NCBI GenBank assembly: GCA_946807835.1
Contig: OX327690.1
Coordinates: forward strand, 13,860,501-13,924,500
Direction of reading: 5' to 3'
DNA: 64,000 bases
DNA from: Ailanthus altissimus
Taxonomy: Eukaryota > Streptophyta > Magnoliopsida > Sapindales > Simaroubaceae
Under the pieces are notes generated by a model that had not been told where the DNA came from, did not search any database, and saw only the letters and a program-made list of their open reading frames with translations. The translations under genes were made by a program, and so were the position numbers. This document shows positions 23,438 to 34,640 of this stretch, piece after piece. Position 1 is the stretch's first letter, and each line of letters begins with the position of its first letter.

Positions 23438-26400
23438 TACTCATCTCCCACTTGCTCTAGTCTTATTCCTGATGGTATCTTATACACATCGACTCCACGT
23501 GTTTCATAAACACTTTTAGAGTATGGCCTCAGAAAGTAGGTCCACTAAATTATTTATAAAATACTTCTACAAATAATTACATCTCCGTAAGTCAAGATTC
23601 GTCTAGTCATGTGAGACTCCTCTCAATATAATTAGAGTATTAGTGTCGTCTTGGCATCTCAGCCTATTCAATGACCTAGTTTTGTCTCCAAGCTATAGGA
23701 TAGGATCCATCTGTCTTGGAACTCTTCCAAACCCAGCGATAAACCTACGAATGCACACTGCCTCTTCTGCTGCGCCATAATCAATCTACAGTGAATCCCA
23801 GTTTGGTACTATTCCAACTCACTTAGTACCATTGAGAATGAACACATTCTCAAACGTATACTCTCTATCATCTAGGTCAAACTAGAAGTCTGACTCTGTG
23901 ACTCTTCTCACTTGTAAGACATATTCTCCATATTTAAGAAACTTATCCTTTGTACTCTCAAGGTACCTCAGGATATGTTTGACTACCATTAAATGACGGT
24001 CTCCTGAATCAGACTATTATTGGCTCATAACTCTTACAGGTAAACTGATATCAAGTGTCAAATACATCATAGCATATATCAATCTCAAAAGAGCTGACAT
24101 ATCTGGTGTGTTAGACAGTCTAACATTCTCATCTTCCATCTAAAGAGACAATCTCCTCGAAAGATACGTTAACTATCTCATAGTTAAAAAAATTATATTT
24201 TCTTAGATGCTATTGTTGTGAAATGATTTAGGAAAGTCCTATCAGCTTTCTAACTCTATTTTTTATAAAACTTTATATCTAATCTAAATGAAGCCTCTCC
24301 TAAATCTTTCATGGAAAAATACTTAGGAGTTATTTTTGACCGATTGTAACATATTGACATCATTTTCAATGACCAGTATGTCATCAACATAGAGGATCAA
24401 GAAGACCATCATGCTCTCACTGACCTTTCATGCATATAAGCTTCCTCCTTGTTTTTTTATGAGATCAGACAATCTAATTATCTTATCAAAATAATGATTC
24501 CAACTTCGGGAGGCTTGTGTAAGCCCATAAATGGACTTCTTCAGCCTGCACACTAAACCAGAAGTCTGGCTGGACATAAAATCTTTAAGCTATTCCATAA
24601 ATATCTCTTACTCGAGGCATTCAATCAGGAATGCCGTCCTTACATTCATCTACTAAACCTCAAAGTTATAATATGCTGCAATAGCAAATAACATTCTAAT
24701 TGATGTTAGCATCAATACTAGTCTAAATGTTTCCTCTTAAACAATCCAAGATCACGGGGGATTACCTTTCTAGAACCAATAGAAGGCTTAGAAGGTCTCT
24801 ACCTTCCATTTGGCTCCTACTACCTTTTGTAAACCTTTTACAACCAATGAGAACAATTTCTGCATATAGCTTTACCAAGTCCCAGACTTGATTCTGATGC
24901 ATATAGTCAATTTTTGTTTTCATGGCTTCTTATTTTTTTTCCCGAATCAATGTTTAACATCGTCTCCCTATAGGTCAAAAGATAATTTTCTTCAACCAAG
25001 AAAACTCCAAGTTCACCTTTAGGTATCAAACATACCTAATAGGTGACCTAGACATTATTTCTAACCCACTGGGAGAGTGTACTAAAAGGCCACTACTTAA
25101 TTGAGCCTGAGTTCCTATCCTTGGTTCATTGATTTCTTAGATTGACTTCAACAAGTTCAATCTTTCTTTGATTCCCACGATCTATAAGAAACTCTTTCTC
25201 TAGAATGGTGGTATATCGAGAAATGAACACACTTCGCTTCTCTAAATCATAGAACTAAATATCCTATTGAATTTACAGGATAGTCAATAAACCTATACTT
25301 ATACCTTTTGGGTGCTATTTATCATGTTGAGTAACTCTTACAAAACAAGATACCCTACTATGTAACTCTTATATCAGTAGGACAGCCCCAAGTCTTAACA
25401 TATTTAAAATATGGCTTCCTTCCTTTCTGTATCACATACGGAATGGAAAGAACAGCTTCTGATAGAACTCTGCTTAATAAGCAGCTGTATTTGAAGCAGA
25501 TTCTCACAGATATAGATCAGTAACACTCATTATTGATCGAACCATATCTAATAAAGTTTGATTCCTCATCTCTGAAATATCATTATGTTGTGGAGTACTC
25601 GGAGGACTATAATGAGTGAGAATCTCATTCTTCCTTAAATAAATAGAAAACTTGCTGTTAATGTACTCACTACCTCGATTTAATCGAAGGGATATGATGT
25701 ACATTCTGATATGTTTGGTCATCTCTGTGAATACATTATTCATAAACTTGTTACATTTTTATGGTCAGATAAGGAATCCAACCATCTTTAACCAGACGGA
25801 TAAGCGACTCACGTCTATATGACCTATTCTCACATACAACAATTTCGTATCATTTAAGAATTTTGATCTACAAACATTCTAATTGTATATGATATCCATG
25901 TATTAACTAACATTCAATTAATAAAACATCATTCACATCATAATTAGTATAATATCCAAAACATTCTATATCCTTTATTGTCAAATATAGAAAGCGACAT
26001 AATATGTCAAATGATGTTTTGGATATTATACTAATTATGGAATACAACCATTGTATTGTATATAAGAAGTAAGTTAAGTTATCCAACAAATTTAACCTAC
26101 AAGAAATCACTATTTCCTACTCTTACCATTGCTTCTACAAGCTGTTGCATTATGGTCTCTTTCAATTCCTGCAACATATTACAGATATGAGAGGGATATG
26201 TGGTATCTCTTACCAGCTTGAACTGGCATCATATACCCTAGAAATGTCTATGTTTGTCAAACAAAAACCTATAAGAGACTTCTTGACAATTATAAGGCTT
26301 CTAGGGTAATGGGATTTCTAATACCCAACCTTACTGCAGTGGAAACACTTTCCATCTACTTTACTCTCTTGTTGATTTTTGGATAAATGTTTCCTCTGAG

Positions 26401-26924
26401 GATTTATCCTAGGTATCTGCCTCATCTTCCTTTCCTCACACATCTGGTCTTACTAGATATACTTGGAGTAGAAGATAAAGCACCCTGAACAAAGAGAGTC
26501 ACACCCTCTCTATTTATATCCCCTAGAGAGGTGTTATCAGAAATACCTTACGGCAAACTCTGATCAACAATAAATCCAAGATTTTTTAATCTAGAACATT
26601 TCTGAGATTCATCTGTCGATAAGAGTAATTTCTAGTATCCTAAAGTTGAATTACATCAAACTATGCACATAAACTGGTTCGTAGTGGCTATTATTCTTGA
26701 TAGGCCAAACTAACTGGAGATGCAAGCGGAATGGTCATTAAATCACTAATATAATATTTTAAATCATAGGTATACTAATTATACATTTTCAATTTAAAAC
26801 GCCCTCCCACAGCTTTACATAATCCTGATAATCTCTCGAATAGGAAGATGATAGTTTAAACTCTTTTAAACTATACAGCGTAAAGTAGATTCCATTGAAA
26901 TTTACTCAGGCATCACGCTGTAGC

Positions 26925-27185
26925 AATATTGGCCTTTGCATCTCATGCAACTCTTACCACTTAATCCTGAATACACCTTATCTTCATGTTGTAGCAATAT
27001 GGGGTAAGTGTATTCCAGATTAACTTATCAATGATCAAATATATGCTACCGATACTACCCTTACGTTGTAATAATATTGGGCAATAATTTCACATATATT
27101 TGCCTCATCTCATGTTTAACCAGTATAGTCCAAGCCCAACCGACCAAGTCCCTCACGCTATAGCAATATTGAGAAAAAGGGGACG
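26925..27185 (-). repeat. Repeated CAATATTGCTACA motif in copia leader/gag
   Basis: Four variants of gctgtagcaatattg on the plus strand occur near 26,933, 26,988, 27,068 and 27,168, spaced about 55-100 bp. They lie in the 5' part of the minus-strand copia element. Their role is unknown. Confidence 0.55.
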
Positions 27186-27599
27186 TGACTCGTCTAACAC
27201 CATATTGACAAGACGAATTAGAATAAAACATTATCTCATAATGTAATATTCTTCAATCTGATTATGAGAGATTTTTGTTTATAACCTTAGTCTTCATTCT
27301 AATAGAGAGGGTGATTCTCAATTAATCAATTTTTTTATATAAGTACAACTATCCTTCACCAGTAGGGCTCCAATTATGATTATCAATATAGAAAACTTAG
27401 TTCTAGTTTATAATGCAGATCGATAACTCTTAACACTATATCTCATAAACCTCGATATATAATGTAGACTGATAACATTTATTACTACATCTCATAAATC
27501 TACGTATGCAAAATTAATTTTGAAACACAGTTCAAAATTACTGTAACTATGAATAGTACAAAATACTGTTCATTTGCTAATGTTTAAGTGAACAGTGTT

Positions 27600-27810
27600 G
27601 TGGTACTGGATGGCATCGTTGGGAGGTTGAACCCCTAGCGCCGCAACACCCAACTTTCACCGCTGGGGTGTAAATTCCAAAACCTTCAGCGCCCTAGCGC
27701 GGGCTAGCTAGCACCTCAGCGCTGGGAGAAAGAACTCCCAGCGCCACAGTGCTAGATCATTAGTGTGGCGCTAGCCCTTAGGCGCTGCAGTGCTCAATAC
27801 TCTCCCTTTG
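27600..27810 (-). other. GC-rich hairpin-rich 5' leader of the copia element
   Basis: An island rich in GCGC words in AT-rich DNA. It holds a perfect 10-bp stem GCGCTGGGAG / CTCCCAGCGC with a 6-nt loop at 27,719-27,744, and a smaller hairpin near 27,655 (caccgctggggtg). It lies between the primer-site region near 27,900 and the gag region, so it would be in the 5' untranslated RNA. Confidence 0.6.
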
Positions 27811-27917
27811 GCATACCTATTTCAACACTTGAAACAGGCCATTTACACTGGGTCTTTTGCATCCATTCACTCAAACAGCACCCAAATATGTTCTAAATGG
27901 CTCTAATACTATTTTTA

Positions 27918-27954
27918 TCAGGGATCTAATACACGTAGGTGTATGCGACCTTTT
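27918..27954 (-). repeat. Inner edge of the 5' LTR of the minus-strand copia element
   Basis: On the minus strand this reads GCATACACCTACGTGTATTA then GATCCCTGATA, followed by a degraded primer site TAGTATTAGAGCC. Only the last few dozen bases of the LTR are visible before the B-box repeat pair replaces it. Confidence 0.5.
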
Positions 27955-28298
27955 TGTTAGAGTGTGTGGAACCCACTAATTCCTTGGTCCATCAGCTAGA
28001 TGACACATTAGAGCTACCGGCGTCCCAGTACACAATTACTCAGGTTACCTGCGCCCCCAAGGATTCGAACCCCCGTCCCCACCATCTCCATGGAGGTCTT
28101 TAGAGGTTCATCTTTGTACCCATCAGATGGCCAGCCTGATGGGTACAAAGCTGAACCTCTAAAGGCCTATAAGGCCTCTATAGTGATAGGAGGGGGTTCG
28201 AATCTTTGGGAGTACAGGTAACCTGAGTAATTGTGTGCTGGGATGCCGGTGGATCTAAGGTGTCATCCAACCGGTGGACCAAAGAGTTGTTGGGTCTT
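27955..28298. repeat. Inverted pair of the ~175-bp B-box repeat
   Basis: Two copies of the repeat also seen at 2,823-2,997 lie head to head. The junction is a perfect 15-bp inverted repeat, CTTTGTACCCATCAG (28,112-28,126) and its complement (28,136-28,150), around a 9-nt spacer. Each arm contains GGTTCGAATC, a pol III B-box-like word. The right arm is interrupted by the solo LTR at 28,299, and its last bases (atatactctgac) follow at 29,784. The pair could fold into a long hairpin if transcribed. Confidence 0.7.
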
Positions 28299-29778
28299 TG
28301 ATGCGATATTTCTATATCATAAATTAAGTGCAAGTATACACTATCGTATGCAAGTAATAAAGAGACTAATTAGTCGGATGTCGAACCCACAGGGATAATG
28401 TTTTCTTTTTAACCAATTACTAAAATTTTGTCTTCCTAATAATTATTCAGATAAATAAAACTCTAAGAATGAATGTAGGAAATATAAAAATAAAAACACA
28501 ATGCAATGAGATTTAAAGATAGCAACGTAGAGAAAACCTATGATTAATATTATCCCTCAATATGCTTTTTAATGATTAATCCTCTAATATTTAACTCACT
28601 TAGTCTTTATTATTGATCAAGACGCTAATGTATTCACAAGCCTCTTCCAAGGTCATGCAAGTATACCATAATTTACCAAATACCTATATTCCTATAGTAC
28701 TTGTAATAAAGTGAGGTTCATTAAGATTAGATCTTATTGATCATACATGCCAACTAGGTATATTCCTATCCTAAGCTGAAACTTGCATATGTAATATTGA
28801 TATTACTCTACAATCATGCATCAAATTACCTAGGTCTAAATATTATGATTCCTCTTCCGAGTTTATCAATAATATTACCAACTCATTCACCATATATTGG
28901 CCAGATATATTGAAGTATTAAACATAAGTAATTTAAATAATAAAAGACTAAGTTTATTAAATATTAAAAGATATGGCAATTTAAGCGCACATATTGAGTT
29001 CACATATTAACCCTAAAAAATAAGTTAGCTCATGGCTACAAGAGAACAGCAGTAAAAATAATAATCAATCATGATACAATTATTAGCAAACCGATATAGA
29101 CGTCGAATTGCTCTTAATTGCGTTGCCTAGGAACTCTTGATGCCGAAGAACGTCTTGTATCTCTCTCTAAAGTTGCTTCAATTAAGCTCCTATTGCTCTC
29201 CAAGACTCGTGATTCTTGGTGCTCTTGGGTCGTCTTGGATTCGTTCTTAAAGGTTGGGAACGAATGGCTTTTTATAGGGATTGATATGAGCTTGAAAATC
29301 TCAATTCTCGTCGGACTAGGACTCGCACTACCGCTGGAGCGTTATGAAGCTGTCGCTGGGGCGACGCGTGAAAAAGCTATTACCGCTGGAGCGGTGGGAT
29401 ATTGGCGCTGGGGCGCTGCATGAAAACGGCTTCACCGCTGGCGCGGTATATTGATAGCGCTGGGGCGATGTAACGTCGCTGGCGCGATGACTCTTAGGCG
29501 CTGGGGCGCTACACGCGACTTAAGCAGGTCGTTTTTCTTATTTCGATCACTATTTCAGCGCTGGGGCGACAATCCTTGTGGAGCGGGGATGCTGGACTCA
29601 TGTTTTGAAAACTTTGCAATTTAGTCCCTGTTTTCGCTCTTTTTGTATTCTTTCTTTAAATTTCGTTCAAGTCCCTACAATTAACAATAATGCACATAAA
29701 TAGCCATCTATTCTCATAAAACCATAAAATATCAATAATAAAAATATGAGAAAATATATGACAAATTTGCCCTTATCA
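28299..29778 (-). mobile_element. Solo LTR, 1.4-kb family, copy 3
   Basis: In reverse orientation it has the same ends as the copy at 1,067: TGATGCGATATTTC at the left and TTGCCCTTATCA at the right. The flanks are GTCTT (28,294-28,298) and GTCTC (29,779-29,783), a 5-bp duplication with one change. It has a well-preserved GC hairpin array (29,327-29,575) and a TATAAAAA box at 29,269-29,276. The frame at 29,118-29,423 nearly equals the antisense frame of copy 1, reflecting DNA similarity rather than a gene. Confidence 0.9.
29327..29575. repeat. GC-rich hairpin array, copy 3
   Basis: Nine copies of the 12-bp unit are seen, now as its complement, such as gcgctggggcgc, ccgctggcgcgg and tcgctggcgcga. 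Five or six keep full 4-bp stems with the outer pair covarying. Confidence 0.75.
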
Positions 29779-29783
29779 GTCTC

Positions 29784-31897
29784 ATATACTCTGACCAAAT
29801 CTATCTCAAGGGCTAATTTGTAAGGAAAATTATTATGTAGGCTTAGAAATAGAGCCGCAACATTTGTCAAGTTGTGACAGTGCCAATGCTAGTGTTTCTA
29901 CTAATGATAGTAGGTTTGAGGGTTTGTGAATACTTTGCTAGTGAAGAATATTGGCCTTTGAATGTTTTCTTCTTCTTTGACTAGTGTTGTGCTTACTACT
30001 CGAGCTGAGACTTCTAAATATAGGATTAAGTGATCTCTTATTACAATGAAGTTAAGTGGTTGAGTTAGGTACTCTTTCAATTTATAGAAAGCTTCCTTGC
30101 ATCGTGGGTTTATCTTTGTTTCCTTTTTATTCTTAAGGGTTTGAAAAAAAATTCAAATCATTTGTTAATAGCTTTTAAGATGGATTAACTAATAGCAACT
30201 ATCTAGCCTATGAGCCTTTATATTTCCTAAACCATGTTTAGAGATTTCATTTTGAAGGTTGCTCAAACTTTTTCTAGATTAGCTTCTATTCTTTGGCTTA
30301 CTAAGAACCTTAAGGATTTTTCTAATTCAACCTTAAAGTACATATTTTGGGACTTAGATTCATGTCGTGTTCTCTTAAGATTTTGAAGGTTTCTCCAAGG
30401 TCATTTATGTGGTTTTTTAATCGTTTGAACTTCACAATCATGTCATCTACATATACTTCTACGATTTTCCCTATTAATGGTTTGAATATCTTGTTAACAA
30501 GCCTTTGGTAAGTGGCACCTATATTTTTAAGTAAAAACGGCTTGACCTTGTAGCAGTAGGGTCCCCGATAAGTGATGAAATAAGTCTTTTCTGAATCAGG
30601 TAAAAACATCTTAATCTGATTTTACCATGACAATACGTCAATAAAACTGTGAATAGTATGTCTGACTATTGCATCTATTAACCAATTGAATTTTGGCAAG
30701 GGAAATTTGTCTTTTTAACAGGCTTTATTCAACTTTGTGAAGTCTACACACATTTTCCACTTTCCGTTTACTTTTTTAACCATGAAAACATTGGCTAACT
30801 ATTTGGGGAAGTAGACTTTTTAGATGAATCCTACTTCCTAGTTAAAGATTATTCTCTTTTGTTTGATTGGCTTAAAAGATGGATTGACTGCCAATGCATG
30901 TGATATGAGAGCAAGGTATATCCTTGGCATGTTTTCGTACGACCAGACAAAGATATCTGAAAACTCTCTTATTAAAGTTATCATGTTTTATATCATTTTT
31001 TGCTCCAATTTTGAGCCTATTTTTCATGGTCTTTTTAAGAGATTTTTTTCTAGATAAGTATTGGGAGTAAATCACCTACCGATTATAAGGATTTAGATTT
31101 GTACTCCTTTCATGGGTCTATAGTAGTGATACAAAATGATCTCTTGAATGTGGTCGCATAGCAACTTCTATCTATCTTCTGATCACCTCTGAGAATTCCT
31201 ATTCCATCTCCAATAAGGAATTTGAGTTTTAGATGGTGTAGGGATAGAGCAAGATTAAATTAAATCATTAAAGGTTTTCCCAGAATTGCTTTATAAAATA
31301 TAGGTTGGCTGGTTATTATAAAATTAATCATCATTGTCTTGTTATAGGGTTTCTCTCATACTGATATTAGTAAGCTTATGATACCCAAAGACATTACATA
31401 ACTATATTTGAATCAATAAAGGGGAGTTTGTATGTGCTCATCTTGAGATCCTTAATATCAAGCTTATCAAGTGTTTCTTTGAATATTAGGTCAACCGAGC
31501 TCTCGTATAGATAAATACTTTGTTTACCTTTATTTCTACTATTAGATAGTTATGACCAATGTATCATCGTAAAGGTAACTGACGTCTTTAACATATTCCT
31601 TGATGAATATAATTGGAACTAACTATACTCGTGGGTTTTTGGCAGTCGGAGTGTTGCACATCACTTGATTCCCTACCAATGAGTATCAAAAGTAATTCTT
31701 TCATTGTCTATTTAAGTCTTTTGTCAATGTTGATACCATTGAGATGATCATGGTTATCTCTGGTATTGGAGAGTTCTCATACTCTTGATTTCCTCTATCT
31801 TGAGTTTTATTTGGCCTAATTTTGACTTAAAATCATTTAGGTATTCATTTCTCATTTGTTGAACTATTTGTACTCATAGGTTTATGAATTCATTAAT
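29784..31897 (-). pseudogene. Decayed Tat/Athila-type gypsy reverse transcriptase region
   Basis: Minus-strand translation gives VNGKWKMCVDFTKLNKAC near 30,740 and, in the open stretch 30,322-30,609, TYFITYRGPYCYKV, GATYQRLVNKIF and the active site VEVYVDDMIVK. The connection region CKEAFYKLKEYL is readable near 30,080. Several stops interrupt it. These motifs belong to the non-chromovirus gypsy branch (Tat/Athila/Ogre), distinct from the 9.3-kb element. The protease and gag side continues beyond the solo LTR at 31,898-34,640. Confidence 0.78.
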
Positions 31898-34640
31898 TGT
31901 CACGCCCCAGACCCAAAAGATCCGACACACGACATCACTTACATTCATTCACTGCATGTGCACTCATAAATAATATTACACAAAATTTTCAACTTTCATT
32001 TCAATTTCTTTCAGAATTATAGCAATTGAATTATGACTGGGACAATTATTAAACCGGAGATACGCAGAGTTTTCTCAGAGATTAACACTCTACTACGTCA
32101 CCAGTAGCAACTTTGTTACCGGGAGCCCAGAATATATCCATTGCAAATTCTTACTTAAAATTATCCAATAACCACACTTTATAAAACTTAAACCAAATCC
32201 AATCCACACACAATGAAATAATACATAAGTATTTATTCAATAGGGACAAACCAAATATCCTATCCCACGTGTCCCCAAATGAAACACACAACAACCTAGC
32301 AACTTAGGGAACCCAAGGAACAGCAGAAGCCTTGCCAAATCCGCTAAGCACACATGTACCTTATTTACCTGAAATCACCATAAACTATAATGAGTATAAA
32401 ACTCAGTAAGCATACTAATTTTTCATATATCAAATACAAATACATATATGTACACAATGCATATGTATGATATGTTGTGATCAATCAAAATCATAATCTT
32501 ATCAAATCACATATCATGTAAGCGCTTACACATTCTTTCAAAACACATAATAGGAATACCATTACTCAACTACTACTTAGTAGGACTTACATATCACATA
32601 ATGAGCCAAATATCACTCGTAGGTGATATACCGTATGAGAGGAATAGTACAAGTGAGGTCTTTAAATCACACATATATAACGCTTATGCCCGAAGGTAAA
32701 AGCCAAACCCTCACCCTGATCATCGGTGAGTCCTCTCACATGTACCTATACGCCACCACACGAATGTGATGACTCACACTTCCTTTAGGTACCAATAGGA
32801 TCCTCCCTACATACGGAACACATAACATATACCAATCCCGAAGGAAAGGCCACACATAAAGGCTCCACAAATCACATAAAATGCCTACTAAGTTAACAGT
32901 GAGTTCAAGTACCCTCAAATCACAAAATATTTCTCATGGACATATTACACTTCAAAAGCTTTCTTTGTTAAACGCATCTTATTTTGAAAAGTTCACTTTC
33001 AAAAAACACATGTATGTCCATGCTCAATGTCAATGCTCACATTCATAAACATATATTCACATTTCATATCAAAATATACTTTGACATATCATAAACATAT
33101 TCTTAACCCCATTTACAAAATCATACAAAACAATTATTATGTTTATTGTGATTCCAGTAGTAAGTCTAGTATACTTACCTCTTAACACTTTCAGCTACAA
33201 GGCTTAAATCTCCTTAACCTATCAATGGAGATTAATCCTTTCATAAGCCTCAAAATTCACACAAAATACTTTAAATAGCTTACAAAATTATACACAATGC
33301 ATTTATCACATCAAATTGGTCTAAATATTTGGTTTCTCAAAACCTGTCATTCTGACCACTTACACTTAACAAAAATTTCTAATACATCAAATGATGTCCA
33401 ATTACTCCGAAATCAGAATATATCATTCTTGACTCATATATACTTCTTATATATGAATATTATATCAAAATTCCTACACAATCCATTCCATACACACCAT
33501 CGAATCCAAACTACAAACCTGACAGGATCAAGATACTTACTGAACAGTATTCAATCTCCTAATTTTATAAAATCATATACTAACTCAAAAATTATAAAAA
33601 TACCACATAATTACTCTTGACACATATCTCAGTCCATGATAAATATTTGGCTTCCAAATAACTGCCAAAAGTATTTTAAAACTATTTTATTTCATAACTT
33701 TAAAAATCTGTTAATCAAATACTACAATGAGCTGATACACTTTAGAAATTCATAACACTTCAACCACATTGATCCAAATTCTCAATTCCGAGTATATCAT
33801 ATTAGACATATAAAATTATCATATTCCACAAATTCATAATTTTTAAAGATCATTCAGCAGGTCAAAAATTATTTTCCACTGTATCATACTGTTTACACAG
33901 GAAATTTCCAGAATTCCAGGGTCATTTTGGTAAATTCACGACAAATTCAATTTCTGATATTTTTAGTCGATTCAAAGTCTCAGATGATCCTAAACATGTC
34001 TAATTTCATATACTCAAAATTCAAAACCAGAATCGAATCACAACAATTTATAAAATTCCTAGATCAAGAGGTTATCCAGCAGAAATTTCATAATTCATCA
34101 TGATTTATCAAACTATCTTATAGATCATCATCAATTCTCACAACATCAAACGAAATACACATCAAATCCTTAATTATACATATTTCCAGAAATCAAAACT
34201 TAAAGAAATTAACTTAATTAACACCAATAAATTGATAATTAGTTGTGATATACCTCTAAAGATCCAAAATTCCAATTTCTTCTTCTTTTTCTTCTTCTTC
34301 TTCTCTTTCTCTCTCCTTTATTTCTCTCTTCTCTCTCTAAAAATGGGTAGCTCGACAAAAATGAGAGAATTAGGGTTTTTAAAAGTGTATTTTTATACTA
34401 AGTGGTTAATTTTTGGTATTTACGAATTCACCCCCAAAACTTTCAAAGTATAACAATTTGGTCCCTAAAATAATTCCAAAGTCTTGCAAATAAACCCAAT
34501 ACTAATAGTATATCCTTAACCTATAAAAACACTACTAATAACAATATATAAATCAAGGATCACCCACATACAAATAAAATACGTATATTTATATATATAA
34601 ATATACATATTCTTACCGGTTATGGATACTGGTTACTACA
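31898..34640 (-). mobile_element. Solo gypsy-type LTR, 2.7 kb
   Basis: The termini on the plus map are TGTCACGCCCCAGACC and GGATACTGGTTACTACA. A perfect 5-bp duplication TTAAT flanks it (31,893-31,897 and 34,641-34,645). It splits the Tat/Athila-type element. No coding domain is found. The minus orientation is inferred from its layout, which parallels the chromovirus LTRs (gagtataaaactcagt, gtaaaagcc). A CTT-rich tract lies at 34,275-34,340. The frames at 32,736-34,453 are shadows. Confidence 0.88.

Larger units (their letters stand above)
23438..27917 (-). pseudogene. Decayed Ty1/copia polyprotein region
   Basis: Minus-strand translation gives copia pol from right to left with many stops and shifts. 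The RNase H/RT end is near 23,900-24,000 (VKHILRYLESTKDK). The RT active site YVDDILV lies at 24,380-24,391, and KSIYGLTQASRSWN near 24,500. The integrase core fragment at 25,504-25,743 has YSPPSTPQHNDISEMRNQT with the catalytic glutamate, but the usual aspartate before RGSEY is asparagine. Gag and leader occupy about 26,100-27,900. A polypurine-like run AAGTGGGAGATGAG lies at the left edge. Confidence 0.8.

Noticed and set aside
23173..23509. Overlapping 104-codon frames on both strands
   Set aside because: Both lie in copia LTR DNA and show no domain or conservation with LTR copy A.
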